5,121 nt of DNA from contig DSDB01000489.1 in the NCBI GenBank assembly GCA_011057845.1, positions 1 through 5,121 of the forward strand. Reading direction: 5' to 3'. Numbering within the stretch: the stretch's first letter is position 1; the number at the start of each line of letters is the position of its first letter. Position numbers and translations under genes: made by a program. This DNA is from Phycisphaerales bacterium. Its GTDB lineage: Bacteria > Planctomycetota > Phycisphaerae > Sedimentisphaerales > Anaerobacaceae. Below are positions 1 to 5,121 of the stretch, one piece after another. Under the pieces are notes generated by a model. It saw only the letters and a list, made by a program, of their open reading frames with translations, searched no databases and had not been told where the DNA came from.

Positions 1-117
1 ATTCGCCAGCGTCTGAAGACCGAGCGGATTCCGGCGGGCTTGCAGGGGCCGGGGATCACACTGATCATCGCGGGATTGATGGCGCTGGCGTTTATGGGTT
101 TTGCGGGCGTAACTTGA
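1..117 (+). CDS. rnfA: RnfA/RsxA-type electron transport complex subunit, C-terminal end only
   Basis: This is the last 38 codons of a gene that begins left of the window; it ends at a TGA at 115-117. RnfA is a polytopic inner-membrane subunit of the Rnf complex, which couples ferredoxin:NAD+ electron transfer to Na+ or H+ movement. The visible end has a short basic cytoplasmic stretch (IRQRL, then a Pro/Gly-rich turn) followed by a hydrophobic last helix containing GLMALAFMGFAG. From memory, this closely matches the E. coli RsxA ending (IRERL, then GLMSLAFMGFSG). The paralogue NqrE has a similar end and cannot be fully excluded. NqrE is normally followed by nqrF, and no such gene follows here. 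No rnfB follows either, so this is probably the last gene of its operon. Only the C-terminus can be judged. Confidence 0.75.
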   Translation: MRQRLKTERIPAGLQGPGITLIIAGLMALAFMGFAGVT

Positions 118-130
118 CGCCCGGCGCGCA

Positions 131-190
131 GAAAAAAGCCCCTGGGGTGCGGAGGGAGAGAGAGGAGAAGCGGGATAGCCCCAGAGGCTT
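131..190 (-). terminator. Candidate intrinsic terminator downstream of tRNA-Tyr
   Basis: Read on the minus strand, AAGCCTCTGGGG (190-179) can pair with CCCCAGGGGCTT (147-136). This gives a 12-bp stem with one G-U wobble, followed at once by a run of six U (137-132). The loop is long (31 nt, pyrimidine-rich), which is unusual for an intrinsic terminator. On the plus strand the same arms pair less well (C-A mismatch at 141/185) and no U-run follows, so it probably serves the leftward tRNA transcript and not rnfA. Confidence 0.5.
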
Positions 191-210
191 ATATGTCTAC
201 TGTCCATGCG

Positions 211-258
211 CCGGAGCACGGCCAAAAGGCTCAGTGCCTTTCGCACGCCTGCTTCCGG
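211..258 (-). repeat. Imperfect palindrome in the tRNA-Tyr 3' trailer
   Basis: On the minus strand the trailer can fold into one long interrupted hairpin. The pairs are CCGGA (258-254) with TCCGG (215-211), GCA (252-250) with TGC (218-216), GGC (249-247) with GCC (222-220), and AAAGGC (241-236) with GCCTTT (230-225) around the loop ACTGA. An unpaired A at 253, a G at 219 and a small internal loop interrupt it, for about 17 bp in all. No U-run follows on either strand, so it does not look like a simple terminator. It may be a trailer structure or a REP-like palindrome between convergent genes. Confidence 0.4.
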
Positions 259-265
259 TCAAAAA

Positions 266-348
266 TGGGCCGGGTTGGATTCGAACCAACGAAGGCTTAC
301 GCCAACGGGTTTACAGCCCGTCCCCTTTGGCCGCTCGGGCACCGACCC
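266..348 (-). tRNA. tRNA-Tyr (anticodon GTA)
   Basis: A complete class II tRNA of 83 nt. The acceptor stem is GGGTCGG paired with CCGGCCC (one T-G pair), with discriminator A at 266. The D arm begins CCCGAGCGG, a form typical of long-variable-arm tRNAs. The anticodon stem-loop is ACGGG-CTGTAAA-CCCGT, giving anticodon GTA and hence tyrosine. The long variable arm is built on GGC-GTAA-GCC. The T arm is GTTGG-TTCGAAT-CCAAC. The CCA end is not encoded: TTTTT follows the discriminator, so CCA must be added after transcription. It is the only tRNA seen in the window and is transcribed leftward, towards the end of the rnfA-type gene. Confidence 0.96.
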
Positions 349-353
349 ATTAT

Positions 354-388
354 CCGCATCCCCAAAACCGTAAAAACCGTGGATGCGG
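354..388 (-). repeat. Inverted repeat in the tRNA-Tyr leader
   Basis: A perfect 8-bp inverted repeat, CCGCATCC (354-361) and GGATGCGG (381-388), encloses a 19-nt loop. On the minus strand the loop carries the tandem motif ACGGTTTT twice. The stem lies between the predicted transcription start (about 393) and the first tRNA base (348), and it ends 5 nt before the mature 5' end. It could shape RNase P processing or be an incidental leader structure. Confidence 0.5.
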
Positions 389-399
389 CAAGACCCTTC

Positions 400-428
400 A
401 TTAGACGGCCGAACGCCGAGCCTGTCAA
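400..428 (-). promoter_or_regulatory. Sigma70-type promoter of tRNA-Tyr
   Basis: On the minus strand a perfect -35 box TTGACA (428-423) is followed by a 17-nt spacer and a -10 box TCTAAT (405-400, one mismatch to consensus). Transcription should start near 393, giving a leader of about 45 nt before the tRNA. A T7 tract at 457-451 lies upstream and could act as an UP-like element. Near-consensus boxes with optimal spacing suit a stable-RNA gene. Confidence 0.75.
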
Positions 429-639
429 GTCCCCGGCTCAATTTCAGCGCAAAAAAACACGGGCTAAAATGTAAGCCTTTATTCTGCAATGATTTAGGGG
501 CCATCTTGCGACACAGCAACCGTACAGCGTTCACCCCGCGACAAGGTGCTGAGCCGCGACACGACAAGGAATGCCGGGCAGGATGCCCCTGTCGAGGGCT
601 ACGTCTGCTTCAGCCACCGGGACCAGCCATCCACGGCCG
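429..639. other. Intergenic stretch between uvrC and the tRNA promoter
   Basis: No convincing gene was found here; reading frames on both strands lack recognisable protein character. On the minus strand a 4-bp stem, GGCT (477-474) with AGCC (465-462), lies 4 nt before a T7 tract (457-451). It is too weak to call a terminator but is the only candidate for ending uvrC transcription. Short direct repeats CCGCGACA (near 536 and 554) and CGACAAGG (near 539 and 562) occur on the plus strand. The stretch immediately after the uvrC stop was also checked for a lost UvrC C-terminus, and none was recognised. Confidence 0.4.
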
Positions 640-2016
640 TCATTGCCCCAAGAGTCTCTTGCCTCGCAGGATATGGTGGTAGTGCTGGGCGAAACGGTGG
701 GCCTCGTCGCGGACGTATTGCAGGAGCTTGCGCGCCGGGGCATGGGAGGGCAGTTTCAGCGGCTCGTTTTGCCCCTGCAGGTAGATATCCTCCTGGCGTT
801 TCGCAATCGCCGCCAGTTTCACCTTTCCCAGGACCTGCTCCGCATCGCCCGACCGCGACTCCTGTCGAACCATCCGGCGCAGCGCCGCCTCGGCGGCATG
901 TAGATGCCCCAGGCCGCCGTCAATCAGTATCAGGTCCGGCCACAGTTCCTCGCCCCGCATCGCGTACTTATACCGCCGCCGCACCACTTCGGCGATCATG
1001 GCGTAATCGTCGATCCCCTCGACCGTTTTGATGCGGAACCGCCGGTAGCCGCTCTTGAACGGGCGGCCGTCGATGAACTTCACCAGCGAGCCGACGGCCT
1101 CCTGCCCGGCCAGGTTCGCTATGTCAATGCCTTCGATCATCCGCACGGCCACGTCCGTTTCCAGTATCCGCCGCAACTGCACCAGGGCCTCGGCCGGGTC
1201 CGTAGCAAAAACCTCCGGCTGGACGTGCTCGGCCGGGATGCCCCGGCGATCCAACCGCTCGATCAGGGTGATCCGATCCCGCAGTTCGGCGGCCTTTTCA
1301 TAGCCCAGTCGCCCGGCCGCCTCGACCATCTCCGCGTTGAGCCGCCGCAGAAGCGTCGAGCGCTTCGACGTAAGGAACCGGATCAGGTCCGTGATACTCC
1401 GGCGATACTCCGGCTTGCCGATCCGCGCCCCGCAGGGGGCCGTACACTGCCGGATGCTGTGCAACAGGCACGGACGAAAGAACCGCCGTTTTTCGTTGTC
1501 TTCGCGGATCTCCAGGCCGCACGTGCGAAAACGGAAGATCTTTTGCAACTCCACCATCACCGCCCGCAGGTCCTTCGCCGACGCGAACGGACCAAACAGC
1601 CGCACGCCTTTTCCCCGCGGCTTCCGCGTGATATACACCCCCGGGAAGTCCTCGCCGGTCGTGATCTGAAGGTACGGAAATGTCTTGTCGTCCACCAGGT
1701 CCGTATTGTAGGGCGGGCGAATGTCCTTAATCAGCCGGGCCTCGTGGAGCATCGCATCGACCTCGGTCTCCGTCTCCAGGTACTCCACCGTCTCGATCCT
1801 GGCGGCCATCTCCGCAATCATCGGACTGCGGCTGGTCGCCAGGTCCGATCCCTCCTGAAAGTAGCTGGACACCCGCGAACGCAGGTTCTTCGCCTTGCCG
1901 ATGTAGAGCACCTGATCGCCGGCAGCCTTCATGAAATACACCCCCGGGCCCGTGGGAAATCCCTTGAGGACCTGCCGTATCGCCTGTAACCGGTCTTTGT
2001 CGCGACGTGCCGCCAT
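640..2016 (-). CDS. uvrC: UvrC, excinuclease ABC subunit C, short form (458 aa)
   Basis: UvrC is the dual-incision nuclease of nucleotide excision repair. It is recruited by UvrB at the lesion and cuts the damaged strand on both sides. The GIY-YIG domain spans about 18-105 (GVY at 25-27, YIGKAKNLR at 38-46, probable catalytic R48, metal-binding E92). Cysteines 167, 183, 191 and 195 match the 4Fe-4S ligand pattern reported for E. coli UvrC. A UVR (UvrB-binding) motif lies at about 218-254. The RNase H-like nuclease keeps its triad: D298 in EGIDIAN, D366 in LILIDGG and H440 in RDEAH. The protein ends at 458, against about 610 in E. coli. Two parts are missing: roughly 100 residues between UVR and the RNase H-like domain, and the C-terminal helix-hairpin-helix pair. 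The ATG at 2016 is the natural start, because an in-frame TAG lies seven codons upstream. The Shine-Dalgarno is weak. Identity is certain; only the short architecture is unusual. Confidence 0.95.
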   Translation of the reverse strand: MAARRDKDRLQAIRQVLKGFPTGPGVYFMKAAGDQVLYIGKAKNLRSRVSSYFQEGSDLATSRSPMIAEMAARIETVEYLETETEVDAMLHEARLIKDIRPPYNTDLVDDKTFPYLQITTGEDFPGVYITRKPRGKGVRLFGPFASAKDLRAVMVELQKIFRFRTCGLEIREDNEKRRFFRPCLLHSIRQCTAPCGARIGKPEYRRSITDLIRFLTSKRSTLLRRLNAEMVEAAGRLGYEKAAELRDRITLIERLDRRGIPAEHVQPEVFATDPAEALVQLRRILETDVAVRMIEGIDIANLAGQEAVGSLVKFIDGRPFKSGYRRFRIKTVEGIDDYAMIAEVVRRRYKYAMRGEELWPDLILIDGGLGHLHAAEAALRRMVRQESRSGDAEQVLGKVKLAAIAKRQEDIYLQGQNEPLKLPSHAPARKLLQYVRDEAHRFAQHYHHILRGKRLLGQ

Positions 2017-2039
2017 AGACTGCTCGTTGCCGGTCTAAC

Positions 2040-2135
2040 TCATTGGAGCGCCTCGTACTTACCTGAGCTTTCAGATGGCTCTTTCCATTTCCGCGACTCA
2101 GCCACGGCGTCAAATCTCTTGTGTTCAGGCTTCAT
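2040..2135 (-). CDS. Possible small ORF, 31 aa, between the chorismatase-like gene and uvrC
   Basis: An ATG at 2135 opens 31 codons ending in TGA at 2040-2042. It starts 9 nt after the upstream gene's stop and ends 23 nt before the uvrC start. The peptide is charged and hydrophilic (Lys, Glu, Arg and Ser rich, with a KWK centre and no membrane segment). It begins MKPEHKRFDAVAESRKWKE, which reads like a real helical protein start. Its A-rich codons (AAG, AAA, GAA) differ from the GC-rich style of its neighbours. The ribosome site is poor, with only an AGG about 9 nt before the ATG. It could be a true leader or small protein, the N-terminal remnant of a longer gene, or chance. No function is assigned. 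Confidence 0.35.
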   Translation of the reverse strand: MKPEHKRFDAVAESRKWKEPSESSGKYEALQ

Positions 2136-2144
2136 AGACGATGC

Positions 2145-3269
2145 CTAGCGCGTGAGGTCACAGGTCTTGACCATGGCGGTGGCCTCGATTTCGAAGAGCA
2201 GGTCGGGTCGGCAGATGTCGCAGATGCAGGTGATCCAGGGCCAGTCGAGGCGGTGCTTGAATTCATCAAAAGCGCGTTCGACGTCGGGGGTCTTGCAGTA
2301 GGCGATTGTCTGGACGACGTCGTCGTCGCGGACGTTCATGTCGCGCAGGACCGCGCGGACATTCTCGATGGTGGTCTCAATCTGGCCGGGGGCGTCGCCG
2401 ATATGGGTGGTCGCGCCGGATTCGTCGATGGAGGCGGTGCCGGATACGTAGACCGTCGTGCCGGCGGGCGTGGGGGCCCGCGACGCCCGCGAGAAGGCCG
2501 AGCCGTACTCGTAAGCCGAGTGCTGCCGGCCGCCGGCGGAAAGCCGTTCAATAGCCCCAGCCGGGTCGATCACGGCCACGAGGTCCATCGAGCAGCCCGC
2601 GCTGTCGGCCGGGCCCAGCCCGATGCCCGTGCTGGCGGGCATAAAGGCGCTGCCATCGGGCCGGAGAATGCCCCGTTCGGTGAAGAAGCTGTTGCGCACG
2701 CTGTTGAAGGCGTCGTACCAGGCGAGGATATCGCCCAGCCACATCCACGTCCGCGGCACCGAGAGGAAGTCGCCTCCCAGGGTCCCAAGGGCCTTTTCAG
2801 CCTCGGTAAGCATCGCGCGGGCCTGTGCTTCGCGGCCGGGCGCCGAAGACATCGATACCCCCGAAACCGTCACATAGGCCAAGCGGGTCGTGCGGACGAT
2901 TCGGCCACGGGGCGCTCCGGCGACCTCTATGGCCTGGATGTGGCTGTCGCAGGCTATGGCATGGACCGCGACAGCGGCCAGGGCTCCCGTGCGGCCGGGC
3001 CTGCAGCAGAGCAAACTCGGCGGCACGCCATCGTCGAGATCGCCGTAAATCTCGCCACGAACACGACTTAACTCGGCCATTGAGGCGGCCGGGGCGATGA
3101 TCCACTCTTGGACAATTCGGGCTGAGCGGGCATTGAGCTGGTCTCGGACGGACTCGAACAGTTCACGGGCGGTCGTCGTCAAATCGTCGGCTGCGGTCGG
3201 CACGGCCGAGATGAACAACTCCGCCGCACCGGCTGATTCAACGTGTCTTGTCTGAACATCTACCGCCAT
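2145..3269 (-). CDS. Chorismatase-like protein of the RidA/YjgF superfamily (FkbO/Hyg5/XanB2 type)
   Basis: A 374-aa soluble protein with the double RidA-like layout of chorismatases, which hydrolyse chorismate to pyruvate plus a hydroxybenzoate or a dihydrodiol. The N-terminal half (about 15-180) is a divergent RidA-like fold. A linking segment has RTWMWLGDI (173-181) and PASTGIG (211-217), in the places where chorismatases carry their R-x-W and PA-x-x-x-G motifs. SAYEYG and FSRAS (251-263) follow. The C-terminal RidA domain (about 264-368) has VYVSGTASI (273-281) and ends in CDICRPDLLFEIEA (350-363). The arginine that RidA imine deaminases need (E. coli R105) aligns with a hydrophobic position near 346, so iminase activity is unlikely. 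The motif comparison is from memory and the exact reaction is unknown. The ATG at 3269 has a GAGG 5 nt upstream. No signal peptide is seen. Confidence 0.65.
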   Translation of the reverse strand: MAVDVQTRHVESAGAAELFISAVPTAADDLTTTARELFESVRDQLNARSARIVQEWIIAPAASMAELSRVRGEIYGDLDDGVPPSLLCCRPGRTGALAAVAVHAIACDSHIQAIEVAGAPRGRIVRTTRLAYVTVSGVSMSSAPGREAQARAMLTEAEKALGTLGGDFLSVPRTWMWLGDILAWYDAFNSVRNSFFTERGILRPDGSAFMPASTGIGLGPADSAGCSMDLVAVIDPAGAIERLSAGGRQHSAYEYGSAFSRASRAPTPAGTTVYVSGTASIDESGATTHIGDAPGQIETTIENVRAVLRDMNVRDDDVVQTIAYCKTPDVERAFDEFKHRLDWPWITCICDICRPDLLFEIEATAMVKTCDLTR

Positions 3270-3274
3270 TCAAT

Positions 3275-3278
3275 CCTC
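3275..3278 (-). promoter_or_regulatory. Ribosome binding site of the chorismatase-like gene
   Basis: GAGG on the minus strand lies 5 nt before the ATG at 3269. It fixes this start and is clearly better than the sites before uvrC and the small ORF. Confidence 0.7.
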
Positions 3279-3315
3279 AATTATGCCGCCCCACGATGGT
3301 GACTCCTGCAGTTGC

Positions 3316-3368
3316 TCCGTCGGCTGGAGAGGCTACGGGCCCACAGCCTTGGCGGGCGCGCCGACGGA
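3316..3368 (-). repeat. Inverted repeat in the leader of the chorismatase-like gene
   Basis: A perfect 9-bp inverted repeat, TCCGTCGGC (3316-3324) and GCCGACGGA (3360-3368), encloses 35 nt. Inside lies a smaller stem, AGGCT (3330-3334) with AGCCT (3345-3349). If transcription starts near 3370, this nested hairpin forms almost the whole first half of the 5' leader and ends 46 nt before the start codon. No U-run follows, so it is not a plain intrinsic terminator. It could be a regulatory leader, a protein-binding site or an mRNA-stabilising stem. Confidence 0.45.
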
Positions 3369-3376
3369 CGGACTGG

Positions 3377-3405
3377 ATTTTAACCTCCGGAGCCCGCCGC
3401 GGCAA
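3377..3405 (-). promoter_or_regulatory. Candidate promoter of the chorismatase-like gene
   Basis: On the minus strand TTGCCG (3405-3400, 4 of 6 to the -35 consensus) is followed by a 17-nt spacer and TAAAAT (3382-3377, 5 of 6 to the -10 consensus). The -10 box stands out as an A/T island in very GC-rich surroundings. The predicted start near 3370 gives a leader of about 100 nt. No terminator was found after the upstream PD40/TPR gene, so read-through is also possible. Confidence 0.4.
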
Positions 3406-3448
3406 GCCGAATCAGAGGGCGGCAGGCGTGCGGGATGCCGGACGGTCG

Positions 3449-5121
3449 TCAGTGACCGGCAGGCTTGAGGGCATTCCAGACCTGATGATAGAGTTGCAGC
3501 GCCGCCGTGCATTCGGCCAGCATCTCTCGATCACGGCTCTTGTCGGCCAATTCAACGGCACGGCTCTCGAATGCGATGGCGTGATCGAACTGCCGCCGAG
3601 CGGCAAAACCCTGGGCCAGGAGATGGTGCAGGCTTGCGGAGGTGTCCACCGCGCGGTCCAGGGCGATGGCTTTCTCATAGAACACAACGCTCTCGTCGAT
3701 ATGGCCCTGCTGAGCCAAGGCCAGGGCAAGCGTATAAGGGGCCAGGGCGGTTGCCGGCGACAGTTCGACGGCGCGGCGCAAGTACGGCATGGCCGCGGTG
3801 CCGTCGCCTCCGTACAGGAGCGCCTGGCCAAGCCCCAGGTGCATTCGGCCGGCGTCGTATTGGCGGTCGAGGCCCGCCGGCATGGCGACAAGGGCGATGG
3901 CAATATGGCGGGCGGCCAGATCGAAGCGGCGCTGGTGAAGCAACGCCATGCCAAGGTCGTGGTGTACCAGAGGGTTGTTGGGGTCAAGCTGCAACGCCGT
4001 CTGAAGATGGGCGAACCCTTCCGGGTGATTCTGAGTGACGTTGTAGAGCAGGAAGCCCAGCTTCAGGTGGGCCTCTGCGTTACGGGGGTTGAGGTTGAGG
4101 GCTTTTCGGTACTCGACAATGGCCTGGTTGGGCTCGTTGCCGCGAAGAAAGGCGTTGCCTGCGCGGACGAAGGAATAATCGTCGAGGAAGTCCTCGTGAA
4201 TCTTCGCAATGGCGCCGGAGCGGATATTCACGAATTCGGGGATATTGGCGGCCCGGTCGGCGGCGGTGAACTGGTCCAGGACGATAGGGGCGCTGGTGCG
4301 GCCGGCCTCGTCGAAATGGGCCAGCATCAACTGGGTGTAATCCGTATGGGCCTTGGAGGAGAATACCAGCCAGCGGCCGTTCGGGCTGAAGCTGTGCCAG
4401 GAGTTCATGCGGGCCGTGTTGCATTCCAGCCGCCGGGCGGTGCCGCCCTCGGCGGGAATGACGTACAGCTCGCTGTCGGGCTGCAGGAGCATGTAGCTGT
4501 TCGCCCGGCAGTAGACGATCCACCGCCCATCAGGGCTGTACCGGGCGAAGAAGTTGCTCATACCGTTATTCGAGGCGCCTTTAATGGGTTCCGCGACGCC
4601 GCCGCGACCTCCATTGAATGGGATACGGTACAGATCGAACTTGAAGGGCTTGCCGTCCTGGAGGAATTCCCTGCACTCCTCCGGAGTCAGCAGGACCTTG
4701 CCCTTGCCGCGGGTGTTCTGCAGTTCATAAGCCCGGGTCCGCGCGAAGACGATGGTCCGCCCGTCGGGGCTCCACGTCGGGTTGCTCTGGACGTAGTTGG
4801 GGTCGTCGGCGCCGGGCAGCGGATTGAACGAACCGGCCTGGCGGTCATAAACGCAGAGGATGCCCTTGATGGGGAAGAACAACTGGGAGAACGCCAGGGG
4901 CTCACGGGGTACGAAAACGGACTTGTCCTTGACGGTGCTGATCACGTAGCGGCCGTCCGGGGAGATCTGCGAAAGCAGCCCGAAGGTCTGCTCGCCGTCT
5001 TCCGGACGGTAAGAGTCCCAGGTGATGATATCGCTGGTGGCCAGGGTCATCTCGGCGGCCGTGCGGGTGATAACATAGGAACCCTTGCTGTTGGCGTAAT
5101 CCACGTCCATCGCCAGGACCG
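3449..5121 (-). CDS. PD40 (WD40-like) beta-propeller plus TPR protein, N-terminus outside the window
   Basis: The frame stays open to the right edge, so the 556 visible residues are a C-terminal part. An ATG at 5110 is probably internal, because the frame continues upstream and the residues after it already read as domain sequence. Numbering from that Met, PD40/TolB-like blades carry the repeated SPDGR or SPNGR core at about 50-54, 114-118, 192-196 and 242-246, each followed by a hydrophobic strand such as WIVY or WLVF. From about 312 to 525 come some six TPRs, with typical spans such as AIVEYRKALNLNPRNAEAH and AMPYLRRAVELSPATA. Both domains bind proteins or ligands and no catalytic motif is visible, so the role is probably scaffolding or sensing, possibly outside the cytoplasm. 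Location cannot be judged without the N-terminus. The TGA is at 3449-3451. Fusions of this kind are frequent in planctomycetes. Confidence 0.88.
   Translation of the reverse strand, partial: VLAMDVDYANSKGSYVITRTAAEMTLATSDIITWDSYRPEDGEQTFGLLSQISPDGRYVISTVKDKSVFVPREPLAFSQLFFPIKGILCVYDRQAGSFNPLPGADDPNYVQSNPTWSPDGRTIVFARTRAYELQNTRGKGKVLLTPEECREFLQDGKPFKFDLYRIPFNGGRGGVAEPIKGASNNGMSNFFARYSPDGRWIVYCRANSYMLLQPDSELYVIPAEGGTARRLECNTARMNSWHSFSPNGRWLVFSSKAHTDYTQLMLAHFDEAGRTSAPIVLDQFTAADRAANIPEFVNIRSGAIAKIHEDFLDDYSFVRAGNAFLRGNEPNQAIVEYRKALNLNPRNAEAHLKLGFLLYNVTQNHPEGFAHLQTALQLDPNNPLVHHDLGMALLHQRRFDLAARHIAIALVAMPAGLDRQYDAGRMHLGLGQALLYGGDGTAAMPYLRRAVELSPATALAPYTLALALAQQGHIDESVVFYEKAIALDRAVDTSASLHHLLAQGFAARRQFDHAIAFESRAVELADKSRDREMLAECTAALQLYHQVWNALKPAGH

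Noticed and set aside
266..348. tRNA-Tyr as an integration (att) site for a mobile element
   Set aside because: No integrase gene and no direct repeat of the tRNA 3' end was seen in the window.
572..592. Small hairpin GGGCA-GGA-TGCCC after uvrC as a terminator
   Set aside because: Only 5 bp with a 3-nt loop and no U-run on either strand.
531..743. Possible frameshifted UvrC C-terminus (HhH) in another minus frame
   Set aside because: The 70-aa frame shows none of the Gly-hairpin pattern of HhH motifs, so the short UvrC is not explained by a simple frameshift here.
546..1031. Plus-strand frame of 161 aa running from the intergenic stretch into the uvrC 3' end
   Set aside because: Pro, Arg and Ala-rich shadow with no ribosome site or recognisable domain.
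904..1989. Long open frame (361 aa) on the plus strand opposite uvrC
   Set aside because: Antisense shadow of a certain gene in GC-rich DNA; its product has no recognisable domain, is rich in Arg, His and Pro, and lacks a ribosome site.
1727..2113. Minus-strand frame starting at a TTG and overlapping the 5' part of uvrC
   Set aside because: It is uvrC read in another frame; composition is not protein-like, and the small ORF at 2040-2135 is the better reading of the gap.
2121..3071. Long open frame (316 aa) on the plus strand opposite the chorismatase-like gene
   Set aside because: Low-complexity Gly, Arg and Ala composition with no domain; the minus-strand frame carries clear family motifs.
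3420..3440. Stem CGGCA/TGCCG after the PD40/TPR gene as a terminator
   Set aside because: 5-bp stem with an 11-nt loop and no U-run.

Overview
The window is high-GC bacterial DNA. Its gene content and protein styles suggest a planctomycete, probably of the Phycisphaerae type: a protein joining WD40-like (PD40) repeats to TPRs, a shortened UvrC, a chorismatase-like RidA-fold protein and an Rnf-type subunit. This placement is inference from style. No rRNA or other strict taxonomic marker is present.

Layout, left to right. Positions 1-117 (+) hold the last 38 codons of an RnfA-type membrane subunit of an ion-translocating electron-transport complex. Positions 118-265 are a convergent intergenic stretch with two stem structures; the one at 131-190 looks like an intrinsic terminator on the minus strand. 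A complete tRNA-Tyr(GTA) lies on the minus strand at 266-348. It has a close sigma70-type promoter (TTGACA-17-TCTAAT) and a hairpin-bearing leader. Positions 429-639 hold no convincing gene.

Everything else reads leftward on the minus strand. From the right edge the order is: a 5'-truncated PD40/TPR protein (3449-5121), a 180-bp gap with a candidate promoter and a structured leader, a 374-aa chorismatase/RidA-superfamily protein (2145-3269), a possible 31-codon small ORF (2040-2135), and a 458-aa UvrC (640-2016). The chorismatase-like gene, the small ORF and uvrC are closely spaced and could share one transcript. No strong terminator was found between them.

Nothing points to a mobile element, CRISPR array or defence locus. 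The genes are functionally unrelated: energy conservation, tyrosine decoding, nucleotide excision repair, a probable secondary or aromatic metabolism enzyme, and a scaffold-like repeat protein. The points most worth a second look are the UvrC lacking its linker and HhH segments, the chorismatase-like gene with no visible biosynthetic partners, and the small ORF between it and uvrC. No clear undescribed system is visible.
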